Source: Symsagittifera roscoffensis (taxonomy: Eukaryota > Xenacoelomorpha > Acoela > Convolutidae). From it: DNA of 64,000 bases. Positions 21,700 through 31,811 of this stretch are shown piece by piece. Position numbers and translations under genes: made by a program. The notes below the pieces were generated by a model, which made no database searches, was not told the origin of the DNA, and saw nothing but the letters and a program-made list of their open reading frames with translations. Location: the NCBI RefSeq assembly GCF_963678635.1, contig NC_087062.1, forward strand, positions 74,392,349-74,456,348, given 5' to 3'. Every line of letters begins with the position of its first letter. Position 1 is the first letter of the stretch.

Positions 21700-24600
21700 C
21701 GAGCGCCTCCAGCTCATGTGAAAGAGAGAGTTTTTCCGAAGTAAGTTACGCAGACAGGTGGCGTAAAAAGATATGTTGAATTGAAGTTCAAGGTTGACGA
21801 GACCATCTTCACTGCCAACGTCAAAGCAGAGATGAGAAAGGCCAAGGTTTTAGTGATTGCGAGCTCGGACTTCTTGAACACCTCCACTTCTTTGTTCTGG
21901 CCCGACGTGATAACATTGGCAGGAACCGACATGGATTGAATGCAATATCAAGCGCAATTGGGGTTCAATGGCAAACAGAGATAAAACCGATAACGATTGT
22001 TTTTGCCGATATCAATCATCCTTTGCTCAGCAGAGGTCTCCTGAGCAGACTCAGAGAGCCAGCGACGGTAGAGACTGCGGGGTGGCTAGCCATCAAAGAC
22101 GTTCTGGAGTCCATGGGCGAGATTATGGACGTGTTGAAAGAAGACGGATTCCAGTAGATAACTCCGAAGCCAGTGTTTGTGTTTTCCGTGCATCAGCCGG
22201 ACGGATTAAAAATTGTGTATGCAATAGTTACGCTCCTTTCAGAAGTAAAGTATGATGTGATCATACCTGCCCCAAATTTGGTAGTCGAAACGAGAAATCT
22301 GATGCCATTTCGATCATGATTGCCCGCAGTATGGTCAGATATCTGGAACGTCATGAGAGATTTGAAAGACCATCCGCTATATATGCTAGTGTGGGACAAA
22401 GTGTTGCGAATGAAGCAGTCAAATTTTAGCAGACAACTCAAGATAAAGCCAGGAATCGATGACGATTATCAATTGATAGAATAAATGTCAAACGACCTGT
22501 GATTCAAAGGCATGGAGTTCAAGGAAGAAGAAGACAAGAGACAGAACGCCAAAGAAAGAAAAGCTCACTTGGAAGCTATGGTTTTGCGAACGAAACCGGA
22601 TGCGAACAAGTGGCTTCACTTGACTCCTCGGGTAGCAGCATTAGGCATGGACGCTTCTGAGGGGTCCCCTGATGACTGCCAAAATCCACGCTTATCTCGT
22701 AAGAAAATTAAATCTGGCGGAAAGCGAAGGAGAGAAAACAACAGAACTCGTAGACAGGATGAACCAGACGACACTGGAGACATTCTGGACTCTGAAGGTT
22801 TTGAGAGAACAAAGAGCATGTTGGAAGGATAGAAGCAGGATGGTCCGTGTCCTTCCTGGCGAGAATCTACTATTGACTTTCTCATTATCTAATACGGGAA
22901 CTCCTCAAGGCCGATACGGAACTCTCTATCGTGGTGATCCTGGGACTGCTTGTGACGTTCGGATCAGAAAATTTCAGAGAAGAACCTGCCGTGCTGCTGA
23001 CAGAAGGAATCAAAATTTCCGAATGGACGGGTTTTTTGACACTGACTGCAATAACACATAAAAAGCTAGGAGAACTGATGACCTTAACTCGTTAACCCGA
23101 ACTAAAGAGAGTGAATATGAAAGAACCTGCTGAGCTACAACTCCTGAAGAAGATCGATGAAATCCAAAGACTCTCGAACAAGGAGCTTATGCTCATGAAA
23201 AAATCAATGGGGACACTACTGAAGTCCAGTGAAAAGTGGTAATCAATCGGAAAGAAGTCGTACCACTACGTGTCGGGAGTTGTTTTTGGGGTGGCATACA
23301 ACTCTTTCATCAATGAGGACATACTTACTTGTTACTTCGACTGTAAACAAGCTGTGTTACTGATATTCTGGTTGTCGAGAATATCAACGATAAGAATTGT
23401 TGCCAGTCAGCAAATCAAGCTAGGACTTGTAATGGAAGAAAAGATGACCGCACCTTCTATACCGAAATCTGACAACAGAGTGGAATCTGGATTGGGATTC
23501 TCAGATGAATTACTGAGCACAAGCTTGATGATTGTGTGGAAATAAAGGAAGCCATCATGGTGCCCGAGTGCAAATGCGGATTCGATTTTGCGAGAGACAC
23601 AGGACATGCAAAGGGAATTGAATGCAGATTGTAACACCATCTACAATTTAATGACTAAAGCCTCTAAGAGCAACCGAGAGAAGAGTCAAGAGTTGCCTGG
23701 CTGGAGACCTGAAGACTGGGATAAAACTGGTAGCTGGCTGGCGAAAGTCTGGGGACTAGAAGGTCACATGTGTGGAGGACTTGATTGCGTAAAAACACTG
23801 GCGAGACAACATAATGAACTGACGAAATTGTTTGGAAATATAGTGATGAAAACGAGAACGGAAACAGTACCAATCCCAGATTGTCTTGGAGAAAGTGAAG
23901 TGAATCCAGTGACTGCACTAGGATTTTACAGCATATTTGAATCTTTAGAGTCACTATTAAATCTAGAACAAAAGTGAAACATATCACAGACTGTCTGGAG
24001 CTCGATACGTAGTAGGCTCGACGATGGCTCCAATGCCGTATCCAGTACAATTCATGGCAGTTGATATAAAGAGCAGCACAAGAACGATAGTGGATCAAAC
24101 TTTCTCAGTCTGAAAATGTGTAACACTCGCGAGCATGTCGGCGAAATCTACTGAGTTACTTTGTAAGGTGCTTGCCGCAGTTCCAGAAAGAACCAAGGAC
24201 GAATAGAACCGATACTTGGAAAGAAGTTATTGAGATAAATAAGTGGGAAATTTTGTGATTTTGAAAGACAGAAGCAGAAAGGATCAACAGCAGCGGATTA
24301 TAATGCAGTAGACGAAAATGACGCATTCCCCAGAGTGATAATGGAAGTGGAAATACTGCTAGAAAAGTCAGGAAAACGAAATTGGAGAAGCACCATGTTA
24401 ACGCCTGATGAGTTCCCATGCCATTGTTTGCTATAAACATAGTCGTATCCTGGGCGAAGTAATCTGGTGTTGATCTGGGACTCTGGAAACCTGCTCTCCA
24501 TGGGTTTACCAGACTCATCACAGCCCATACAGTAATAATTGGAGTAATGATGGCGATTAGATGGCTGGACGCTCATGTTAGAGAGAACAATCGACAGGAA

Positions 24601-25122
24601 GCACCGACTAAAGAACACATGGAAGAAATTGATTGTCTAAAATAACTAGATCTTTTTGAGACAATGAGTAAAATCTTGAATCTTCCGATCAAAATGAAGG
24701 AATTATGGTCCAGAGGACGAATGATGCGGTGGTTCAGAGCCAAAATTACTGCCTGGTTGTATGATTATGCCCAAGAGCATATTTCGAAGCACAGCGTAAC
24801 GCATCGGAGCTGTCATGACGCATCGGAATGCACTACTTATCGCAGTGAAACGAACGTTGAAGACGATTGATTGTGACGCAAGAGTAGGAGAACAGCTGTT
24901 GAAAAAGATCTGGAGAGCAATGTTATGTTGTGCCTCCACAACAGCATCTGCAGGAATAGGGAAACTACTGTAGACTCTCTACCTTGTTGCAAACAAAGGG
25001 TGGAAGAGCAGAGATCTTGGAGGACTGCCTCCAACAGCGTAAAAATGGCCACCAATGTGCTGCACGATACAGAAAACGAAATTGCAGAGTCGATGTCGCA
25101 GGAGGAGGAGATGCAACAGTAA
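21700..25122 (+). pseudogene. ORF X of the plus-strand element, copy A (broken)
   Basis: Several consecutive frames on this strand match the minus-strand ORF X in the same order. From left to right: KPVFVFSVHQPDGLK against GPVMSFAFPDVQVK; VSGVVFGVAYNSFINED against VSGIPGMAYNPFVNEE; KLGLVMEEKMTAPSIP against KLGIILEERVVEPSVP; GLEGHMCGGLDCVKTL against GMEGHVCNLGHCLVTL; WSRGRMMRWFRAKITAW against WSRQRLMPWFRAVMTSW; CLHNSICRNRE against CLHNSFCRNRE. Roughly a third to a half of residues agree in these blocks. Many stops and frameshifts interrupt it. One frame (23270-23545) passes unbroken through the place where the minus copy shifts frame between X3 and X4. A possible upstream portion (21700-21930) is less certain. 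The part from 22050 on is duplicated at 36172. Confidence 0.75.
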
Positions 25123-25225
25123 CAAAATCAGGATGACAAGATGCAAAAACAGAACGATTAAAAGAATTAAGAAGTTTTAGAACTTCTAAACGAAGAAAAT
25201 CAAAAGAAAGAGATGAACATAGGAG

Positions 25226-25249
25226 TAACAAAGAGAAGGAGATTAAAAC
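25226..25249 (+). other. Polypurine-tract candidate of the plus-strand element
   Basis: A purine-rich run (AACAAAGAGAAGGAGATTAAAA) lies just before the start of LTR-like sequence, about 100 bases after the last ORF X stop. Position and composition fit plus-strand priming of an LTR element. Confidence 0.4.
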
Positions 25250-25256
25250 TCAGAAT

Positions 25257-25722
25257 TGTTTTGTCTCAGAAAAACTCAATTGAGCAACCAAGCTAACTAA
25301 GCTCGAAATTGAAACTTGATAAAATAAGAAACTTTAGTTTTTCTGAGTTAAAATTTTGCTGAAAATATGATTTTGCCTGTTGATTTTTGGTTTTTGTTTT
25401 TAATGACGCTTGGTGTTTAGAAAGGCTTGAGTTGAGCCTATGTTCAAATTAATTCAGCCTGCGTTATTGTTTTTAACCATCTGAGATGACTGATCCCTTT
25501 CTGGTGACATGAAAGAGTTGAGTAATCTCTTGAAGAGGGAGGTTTTTTCATTGTTTTTTCTAACCACCGAGTTTCCTAATTTCTTAAGCGTAGTAGGATT
25601 AATTTAGTTTGTTGGTTGACAGGACTATGCTGCGTCCCAACATTTTTCATCCTTCAAGAAAAAGTTTTAACTTGAGACATTGGCACTAAAAGTCAGATGA
25701 GATATTTTATCTTAGGTTATAT
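25257..25722 (+). repeat. Truncated 3' LTR (U3 part) of the plus-strand element, copy A
   Basis: This stretch aligns with the beginning of the minus-strand LTR in its own sense. Clear blocks are TGGTGACATGAAAGAGTTGAG (25504 on) against TGGCGACATGGTAAGTTTGAG, and CTAACCACCGAGTTTCCTA against CTAGCCACAGAGTTTCTTA. A TG at 25257-25258 after the purine tract is the likely LTR start. The LTR is cut at the (TAG)n tract. The rest is not found on the far side of the LINE. Confidence 0.6.
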
Positions 25723-25734
25723 TAGTAGTAGTAA

Positions 25735-25809
<75 letters not shown>
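25723..25809. repeat. (TAG)29 microsatellite, copy A
   Basis: This is 87 bp of TAG with one TAA near the start. On the minus strand it is a (CTA)n tract exactly at the 3' end of the LINE, so it is best read as the LINE's 3' tail. The second copy has 19 units. Confidence 0.95.
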
Positions 25810-26058
25810 GGTAGGCTTTAGGATTTCTCCATGGGTTTTGAACCCTCGTTTATAAGTTCATAATTTTTCCCGTTGGGTTGCAGTTTCCACACCAGCAAAG
25901 AATTCTCCACATACACAAATTGTTTTCTGCAAAATTTCTGTTGATTAAATTTCCAATACCTGTTTGTTATAGATATTTTCAAGCTGTCATGATCTTGATT
26001 TTCGAAGTCCACAATTTGGCTAAAGTAGTTGTATAGAACGTATATAATAATTTTCTTT

Positions 26059-27676
26059 TCACTTTTTCAGTCTTGTTGCATGAACAGCAATCTCACCACG
26101 TGTTGCTTGTCTCGTTCGTGATTCGTTTTTATGCATAATTGTATTCAAATCAAGGTCATGTTTAATTTTTAGTAGTGAAACTAAGAACAATATGTCGTGT
26201 AGTTGAAAGTACATTGAGAGTGGAAGGAGCTCTAACAATTTCAGTCTTTCAGTATAACTCATTTTGAAGTTATTTGTAATCCAAGAAGTCACTCGTTTTT
26301 GTACTCTTTCAAGTTGTCTTGATTCTGTTTTGTTCGGATACCATGTTTGCGATGCATAGCTTATGATTGGTACGATGTATCCACAGTATAAGTTTAATTT
26401 TGACTGAAATGATGTTTTTTTTCGAGATATTCCGTTTGATTTTGTAAAAATCTCCCATTGCTTTTGATATGCGATTTTCAGCATTTACTGACCAAGAAAG
26501 GTTGTCACACATCAAAATACCTAAGTCTTTTTGGGTCTTTGCGGTATCAACCTTTGTATTAAATAGTGTAGCTTCCATTTTCCTTCTGAGGTTTAACAGA
26601 TTACATTTATCTTCAATCAGCGGCATTTTATTTTCTTTGCACCATTTTTCAACATTTGTTGTGTCTTTTTGCAGATGAATTTTTCAGTAGACAAGATCTT
26701 CATATCGTCACAATAGCCAAAACAATCCGAATTCTCAATGCATTTGGGAAAGTCGTTAATGAACATGATAAAAAAAAGAGGGCCAAGAATTGAGCCCTGC
26801 GGTACACCGCTAGTTACTTCTTTCAGAGTTGATGAACTTTTATTGATTTTCACAAATTGCATTCTATCTGTATTTGTATTATGTCTTGTATTTGAATGCC
26901 TAGACCTATGTTCCGTAGTTCAGCTATTAGAATACTATGAGGAACTTTATCAAAGGCTTTAGAAAAATCTAGATAAAGGACTGATAGTGTTTGAACATTT
27001 TTGTCATCGTAGAGTTCATATACTTTGCTCAAAAATTGTACCATTTGTAGTACTGCTGATCTTTTTTGCCGGAAGCCGTATTGTACGTTTTCCAAGAAAG
27101 GTTGAATTTTGGGGTATATATTATCAAAGATAATTTTTCGAAGACCTTCGAGGCGGAGCATAAAAGGCTAATTGGGCGGTAGCACTCAACTGACGTTTTG
27201 TTCTTTTCTTTAAAAATTGGGGCCATTTGACTTGTTTTCCAGCAGGTCGGGAAGAGCCGCTTGTTAATGAACGTGCGGAAGAGAAGATAGAGCGATTTTG
27301 ACAGAGTTTCAGAAAGATTTTTGAGGATTATATTACCTATACCATCAAAACCTGATGCTTTATTTGTTAAAAGATTTTTGAGAATGTATTCGATTTTGGT
27401 TTCTTCAAGGTGTATTTGTGTACAGATTTCTTCTGTAGGAGAACAGCTTGTATTTCGTGCGAGAGGGTTAGGATTTGATTCCTTTTGATATACACTGATG
27501 AAGAATTCGTTAAAAAATGTAGCTTTTTGGGTGTCATCTCTAGTGGATTTTTCCTTGTAAAACATTTTTTGGGGATATTGCCTGCAACTACTTACTTTCT
27601 TCAAGTATTTTTGTAGGTCACTGAATCGTCTACTGCTTGTTACTGTTTCTTCGTAAATTGCTTGATCATCAGTCAA
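26059..27676 (-). pseudogene. LINE reverse transcriptase, copy A
   Basis: Overlapping minus-strand frames cover the RT in order: KASGFDGIGNIILKNL, YRPISLLCSASKVFEKL, YGFRQKRSA, LYLDFSKAFDKVPH (catalytic Asp), SGVPQGSILGPLFF, FGYCDDMKIL (the two catalytic Asp, in a CDD form where ADD is usual), and the post-palm block KDLGILMCDNLSW with FYKIKRNIS. The C-terminal part ends with WYPNKTESRQLERVQKR, typical of this group. At least four frame changes separate the pieces, at about 27160, 26855, 26620 and 26480, so no enzyme can be made from this copy. Confidence 0.85.
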
Positions 27677-28018
27677 TGCTATTTGAAGATTTTTTTTCCA
27701 GTTTTTTGTGTTTTAGGATAAGGCTTAAAGTAGGTTTGTTTAAAGTAGGTTTGTTTTGCCGATCAATACGCCGTTATAAGGTTTGTACTCTTTTTAGCAT
27801 GTGAGACGTACTTGGCGTCGCCCACGGGGGAGAGTTGATCTGTGTGATGTAACCTTGGGTACATTGTTCTTTATTTTGTCCCATAACCATGCATACCACT
27901 GACGCAGGAGCTCATTTACATTACTGTAACAATACGGTATGAGCGGTTTGTGTTTTATTTCTTGATTAACTGTCGTCCAGTCGGCTCTGTTAAAGGCCAG
28001 ACTTTCATTTTTGTTTAT

Positions 28019-28742
28019 TTATTTGATACTGGCTTCCATGTTAATTGTTGCAGAGTAAGCATAATGATCTGAGCATGAAACTTTGTCAATGCTGTATGCG
28101 TTTGTTGCTGATTGGTCCGTGTGCCAGTTGAGTATCACTCCAGGGTTGTTTGTTAATGAAACATCAATATGCTTTTTTTTGAAGTCGAATAATTGTTCAT
28201 AGTCAAGTTCAATGAGCTTTTTCAACACTGCATTTTCATATTCGTTCTTTGAGTGCAACATTTTCCAATGAGTGTATTCAAAATTTATATCTCCCGTAAT
28301 TGACGCTGCGTTACAGTTGTGTTGAATTTGTAATTTTGTTAAGTCTTCGAGTAAACTGATGAAGTTTTGTTGTTTCCATTGGTATTTACTGTTTTTCGGG
28401 GGATTAAAAACACAGCAGAGAATTTGATGATGCCCAGTTTCACCTGTTAGTTTGGCCACTATGCATTCTTCATTTTCTATTTGAGCATCAATTTCTTCGT
28501 TATGCACAATTTCTTTTATCGCCATGAGTATACCTCCGTGATTGGTTTTTAAAGTGGAGTCTTTTCTATCTTTGCGAATTATAATAAAACCAGCCAAATG
28601 CAGAGCTTCATCTGGTATTTCCTTTACCAGCCATGTCTCTGTGAGACATAGTATATCGTAGTCTGTTTGTAAAATGGCAATTGATAAAGCTCTTCTTCTG
28701 TTGATGTCTAAAATACTTCTGACATTTAGGCATAAAATTTTT
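28019..28742 (-). pseudogene. LINE endonuclease domain, copy A
   Basis: The frame is open from about 28742, upstream of the first ATG at 28597. It shows the exonuclease-endonuclease-phosphatase motifs: CLNVRSILD, LTETWL with the catalytic Glu, GDINFEYTHW and the terminal SDHYAYSATI with the catalytic Asp-His. It would nick target DNA to prime reverse transcription. A TAA at 28019-28021 interrupts the frame before the linker, which continues as ESLAFNRADW toward RT. Domain length fits the family. Confidence 0.8.
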
Positions 28743-28762
28743 CAATACTTAGCAGTAGGTAG

Positions 28763-29629
28763 TCAATTGCTTTCTTCGATTTTTTTCCAATTTCCACTTT
28801 CTTCGTCATATTGGTAAAGGACAAGGTCCCTTAGCCGTAGGTTTTTAGCTGATACGCCAGTTTCTATCATTGTTCGTCTTTTCATAAGAAGTTTGTTCTC
28901 AATCAGATATTCATTTGGGCTGAGCTCTTTTGACATAAAAAGAGTTTTGTCGTAGTTTTCAATTTTGCCAAGGACATTAGTATCAGTCGTTTTTGCCATT
29001 CATTTGATACACTTACAACTATTGTGCGTGGCCCTTTTCCTTCTTCATATTTTCCTAAACGTTTTAAATCTGTGATTTTGGCTTCAATTGTTAAGAAAGC
29101 AAACAGTTTGTTCACCTCTTCCAAGTCGTGTTCGTGTCTATCTCTTTGAGTCCAGTTCAAGCAGTCCTCTGAACCAGATTCCATTATAGCTTGATTCTGG
29201 TTTGTTTAGGGCATGTTGCTTTGGCTCGTTTCTGTTTTGTGGTTTTTTGTTGGTTTCATCTATCTTTTGCTTAAGTGAATCTATCTCTTGTTTAAATGTA
29301 GAGAATTGTTCGGCAATTTCATTTAGTTTTGTTTCGACAATGGATGGACGGGTTTGCATCGAATCGTTGATCATCGACTCTTTCCTATTGTTTCCAACAC
29401 AACAGTTACAGAGCAGGTGGACGTTCTGAGTGATCTCCGAAATTCCAAGGATGGCAGTTTCAGATATTCCAGTGCATGTTTTTTTCATGTGCATTACATC
29501 GCCACAGGCAATGCAATTAAAATTTTTACTTTTGTTTGTGATCGGCTTTTTGCATGTTTTACAAGATTTCTCAGATGCTTGCGAGACGCTAGCATTTCTG
29601 CGTCTTTCTTTAGAGCCCATATTGCTCAA
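28763..29629 (-). pseudogene. LINE ORF1 (PHD-type zinc finger protein), copy A
   Basis: The first frame (29138-29629, 163 codons) has a C4HC3 PHD-like pattern: CKTC, CIAC, H, C and a final CNCC, near residues 20-76. A probable coiled coil follows (FKQEIDSLKQKIDETNKK). Frames at 28903-29184 and 28763-28999 then continue with an RNA-binding-like region (GPRTIVVSVSNEWQKR) and the C-terminal LSPNEYLIENKLLMKRR. The pieces overlap in different frames, so two frameshifts have split one ORF1. ORF1 proteins of this type coat the LINE RNA. Confidence 0.75.
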
Positions 29630-29650
29630 AAAATCTTCTCAGAACTGACA

Positions 29651-30100
29651 CTCCAAGGTATGAAACCTCAGGAGAAGACCAGACTAGAGAAGACTTATTG
29701 AGTTTTTTGATTCCCTTGGACTGATACTCCAAGGTATAAAAACCTAAGGAGAGACAAGTCTCAAGAAAATCAGACTCACCAGAACTAGTGCGATGAGGTT
29801 TGGGCTGCTTGTTTTTTCTTTGCTGCTGCTCTCTTTGATTTGGTGGGCCGTACTCTGGATTTTAATCTTTGCTGAAGTACTAGTGAACTGAGGTTGTGGC
29901 GTTTCGAAAGTACTTTGGTGAGCAACTTCAGCTCAAGAGACGGAGGGGATGTAGTTTAGAGAGGGCAACAACTGTATCAAGGTCGTTTTGTTTTTGTTTA
30001 GGAAGAAGTCGTTTTATCACGTCGATGATGAGAGGTTTTGTCTTCCGTAACTTTTCAAAAATGTGAGGGGTACCGTCTCGACGAATGTATATGATCGCAG
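29651..30100. other. Spacer between the LINE and the minus-strand LTR, copy A
   Basis: It contains two related blocks of about 60 bp (ACTCCAAGGTATGAAACCTCAGGAG and ACTCCAAGGTATAAAAACCTAAGGAG, each split here by context at 29650 and 29727), and on the minus strand a Lys/Arg-rich coding-like piece (29890-29780) that ends in a consensus-like splice donor CTGGTGAGT near 29787. A 62-codon frame (29928-30116) begins inside the LTR. This could be LINE 5' UTR or a remnant of the pre-insertion locus. Confidence 0.4.
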
Positions 30101-31688
30101 TGTAACATTCGCCCAAATACTACACAGCGGCGGAGCGTAGAAAAAGTACCTATTAACGACTGGCAGGCGTCAGTTACCTTAATCCTACTCGTTTTTCACC
30201 GTCTCGACCTTGCCAGTTGATTTTCTGGTCTGTTTAGGGCTAAGTAAAAAGTTACTATTTTTAGGCCATCAGTCAAACGACTTTTGATCAGCTTTCGTTT
30301 ACATGCGAACACAACCACATAGCTGAGTCTCGGATCCCCAGACTACGTGATTGTCATTAAAAACACGGCTCGAACAACCTATTTTAATATGTTTTTGTGT
30401 GAGAGTTCTATATTAAATCCTTTGGAGATGGATTGACCCTTTCCTCTTTCTAGCTACTCATATTCTAAAATATCAAATTATACCGGTGTTAATTTAAAGT
30501 TTCACGACATCCAAGTAGCTATACAGTCAGTTTTATACAGTCCCTTCACATAAAACAGTCTCTGGGGGACCAAGCCTCCGCTCCCGTAATATTCCTGCAA
30601 TAACGCTCTTATCTCTTCTAATTTGCGTCCCGGGAGGGTTCCATGGAATATTCCTTCCCCTCTGAAGCTTCCTTCTCCACTAATATCCGCTGATAAGGAT
30701 CTTATCGTGCGTTGTTGCCACGATAAAAGGCTTCGTGTTTTCCGTCTCTTGTGCGACTGTTTTTCACACTATTTGGCGTTCTTCTGCTTTTTTTCTCAGC
30801 TTTTTCTGGTCAAAATGGCCGTTTTTCGTATTTCTGAGAAATATCAACTTGAAAATCGAAATTTTAAAAATAGAAAATTTCAGAATACTTCGACCCTCCT
30901 TTCAAGCACTTTTTTGCTGTTAAGGCCTTTTCTCTCTAATTCGTGCCTCGTCGGAAGGTTGCGCTGTGCCATCTGGCAGAATGGCACATACTCCCCGGAC
31001 AGTCCCCATCAATGTCCCTATTGATCGCATAACACCGGGTTATCGTCAAGTAGTGTTCCAGTTTTTGTAATCAATCTTACAAATCGCATAAGAAAATGAA
31101 ATTTATCTACCCCACCTCAACTCACTACGTGTTCACAAATGGCATCGTACTACATCTCACTGCCTTTCAACATTTTCACAAAATTTGAACCATGAGGAGT
31201 GTCCTAGATAAAATTTCTTTTCTGACTACTTACGTCGTCTTGCCATAAAATTTCTTTTCGCTCTTTGTGATTAAAAAGTGGGACGTGGCACGGCCACGCA
31301 CCCGTTAAAATTAACTTAACGTCACTCACCAAGTATAATCAGTTATTTATGCAGTCCTTTCAATATTAAAACTAAGAAACTCTGTGGCTAGGAAAGTTAT
31401 TGAGTTACCCACCCTTCTCGAGCGAGTTTACTCAAACTTACCATGTCGCCACACAGTGAAATTGTGTCTTACACAGGTTAAAAACTTCAATCGTGTTTAA
31501 ATAGGTAAATATACTCACCTATGTTCTATATATACATACATAAATAGTCACAACTAAAATTTCTTTTTCGACAATTTAACAATTTTCAAAGCTTGGTTTG
31601 ACCAAACTAAATCAAAACAAAAAGTTTAACAAGTTCAATAATCAAAATTTAATTGATTGGTTCAAGTTTTAGCACACAAAGACAATCA
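30101..31688 (-). repeat. LTR of the minus-strand element, copy A (1588 bp)
   Basis: Boundaries are set by three facts. The sequence starts TGTAACATTCGCC on the plus strand exactly where similarity to 63399-64000 begins. It ends ...GACAATCA on the plus strand, next to a polypurine tract. Both ends are TG...CA. In element sense the LTR begins TGATTGTC and ends GAATGTTACA. It is a 3' LTR carried along by the 14.1-kb duplication. In the part that can be compared with the 5' LTR it has four private changes that copy B lacks. Confidence 0.85.
31526..31534 (-). promoter_or_regulatory. TATA-box candidate in LTR copy A
   Basis: In element sense the LTR holds TATATATAG about 155 bases from its start. 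It is a plausible RNA polymerase II core promoter of the LTR, and the same site is at 45618-45626 in copy B. There is no transcript evidence. Confidence 0.35.
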
Positions 31689-31720
31689 AGTTTTTTCTCC
31701 TTCTCTTCTCTTTTTTGTTC
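31689..31720 (-). other. Polypurine tract next to the 3' LTR, copy A
   Basis: In element sense the run is AACAAAAAAGAGAAGAG then AAGGAGAAAAAACT, directly before the LTR start TGATTG. It is the expected primer for plus-strand DNA synthesis. It lies within about 10 bases of the ancestral ORF X stop. Confidence 0.75.
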
Positions 31721-31811
31721 ATCTTCATTCCATCACTTCTCCATCTTGATCTTCAGCTTCGCTGTCTTCCAATACTTTCTCCAGCATGTCCATGGAGTTG
31801 CGGGCCGTGCC

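Larger units (their letters stand above)
19250..21700 (+). other. Unassigned stretch between the macro-like domain and ORF X
   Basis: The minus-strand element has only about 475 bp at this place, while here there are about 2.4 kb. The plus strand holds coding-like scraps in changing frames: a Pro/Arg-rich piece (19641-19883), a Glu/Arg-rich likely coiled coil near 19980-20090 (EECNKKQREEIERMRQEY), a Lys-rich piece at 20391-20627, and a Ser/Thr/Gln-rich piece at 21032-21301. It also contains a 435-bp and a 28-bp tandem duplication. The Glu/Arg-rich part recalls gag, so an extra gag-like insertion is possible, but I cannot prove it. Confidence 0.4.
4100..25722 (+). mobile_element. Diverged, pol-less giant Gypsy-type element (plus strand)
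   Basis: In order, the plus strand carries the end of a 5' LTR, a PBS-like site, a repeat-bearing leader, the gag N-terminus, a ten-copy internal array, more gag, a macro-like domain, an unassigned stretch, ORF X, a purine tract and the first 466 bp of a 3' LTR, which is cut off at a (TAG)n tract. Protease, RT, RNase H and integrase are absent: gag jumps to the macro-like domain between about 18700 and 18775. All coding parts hold stops and frameshifts. It is thus a non-autonomous, decayed relative of the minus-strand element. Its right part is included in the 14.1-kb duplication. Confidence 0.7.
25810..29650 (-). mobile_element. LINE (Jockey/CR1 group) with (CTA)n tail, copy A
   Basis: In its own sense (minus strand) the element has a PHD-finger ORF1, an apurinic-type endonuclease, a reverse transcriptase and a 3' trinucleotide tail. 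All are broken into overlapping frames. Its 3' end abuts the truncated LTR of the plus-strand element and its 5' side approaches the minus-strand LTR. Two 60-bp-scale repeats just upstream (29645-29770) may belong to its 5' UTR. The assignment to the Jockey/CR1 group rests on domain order and RT motifs, not on a tree. Confidence 0.8.
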
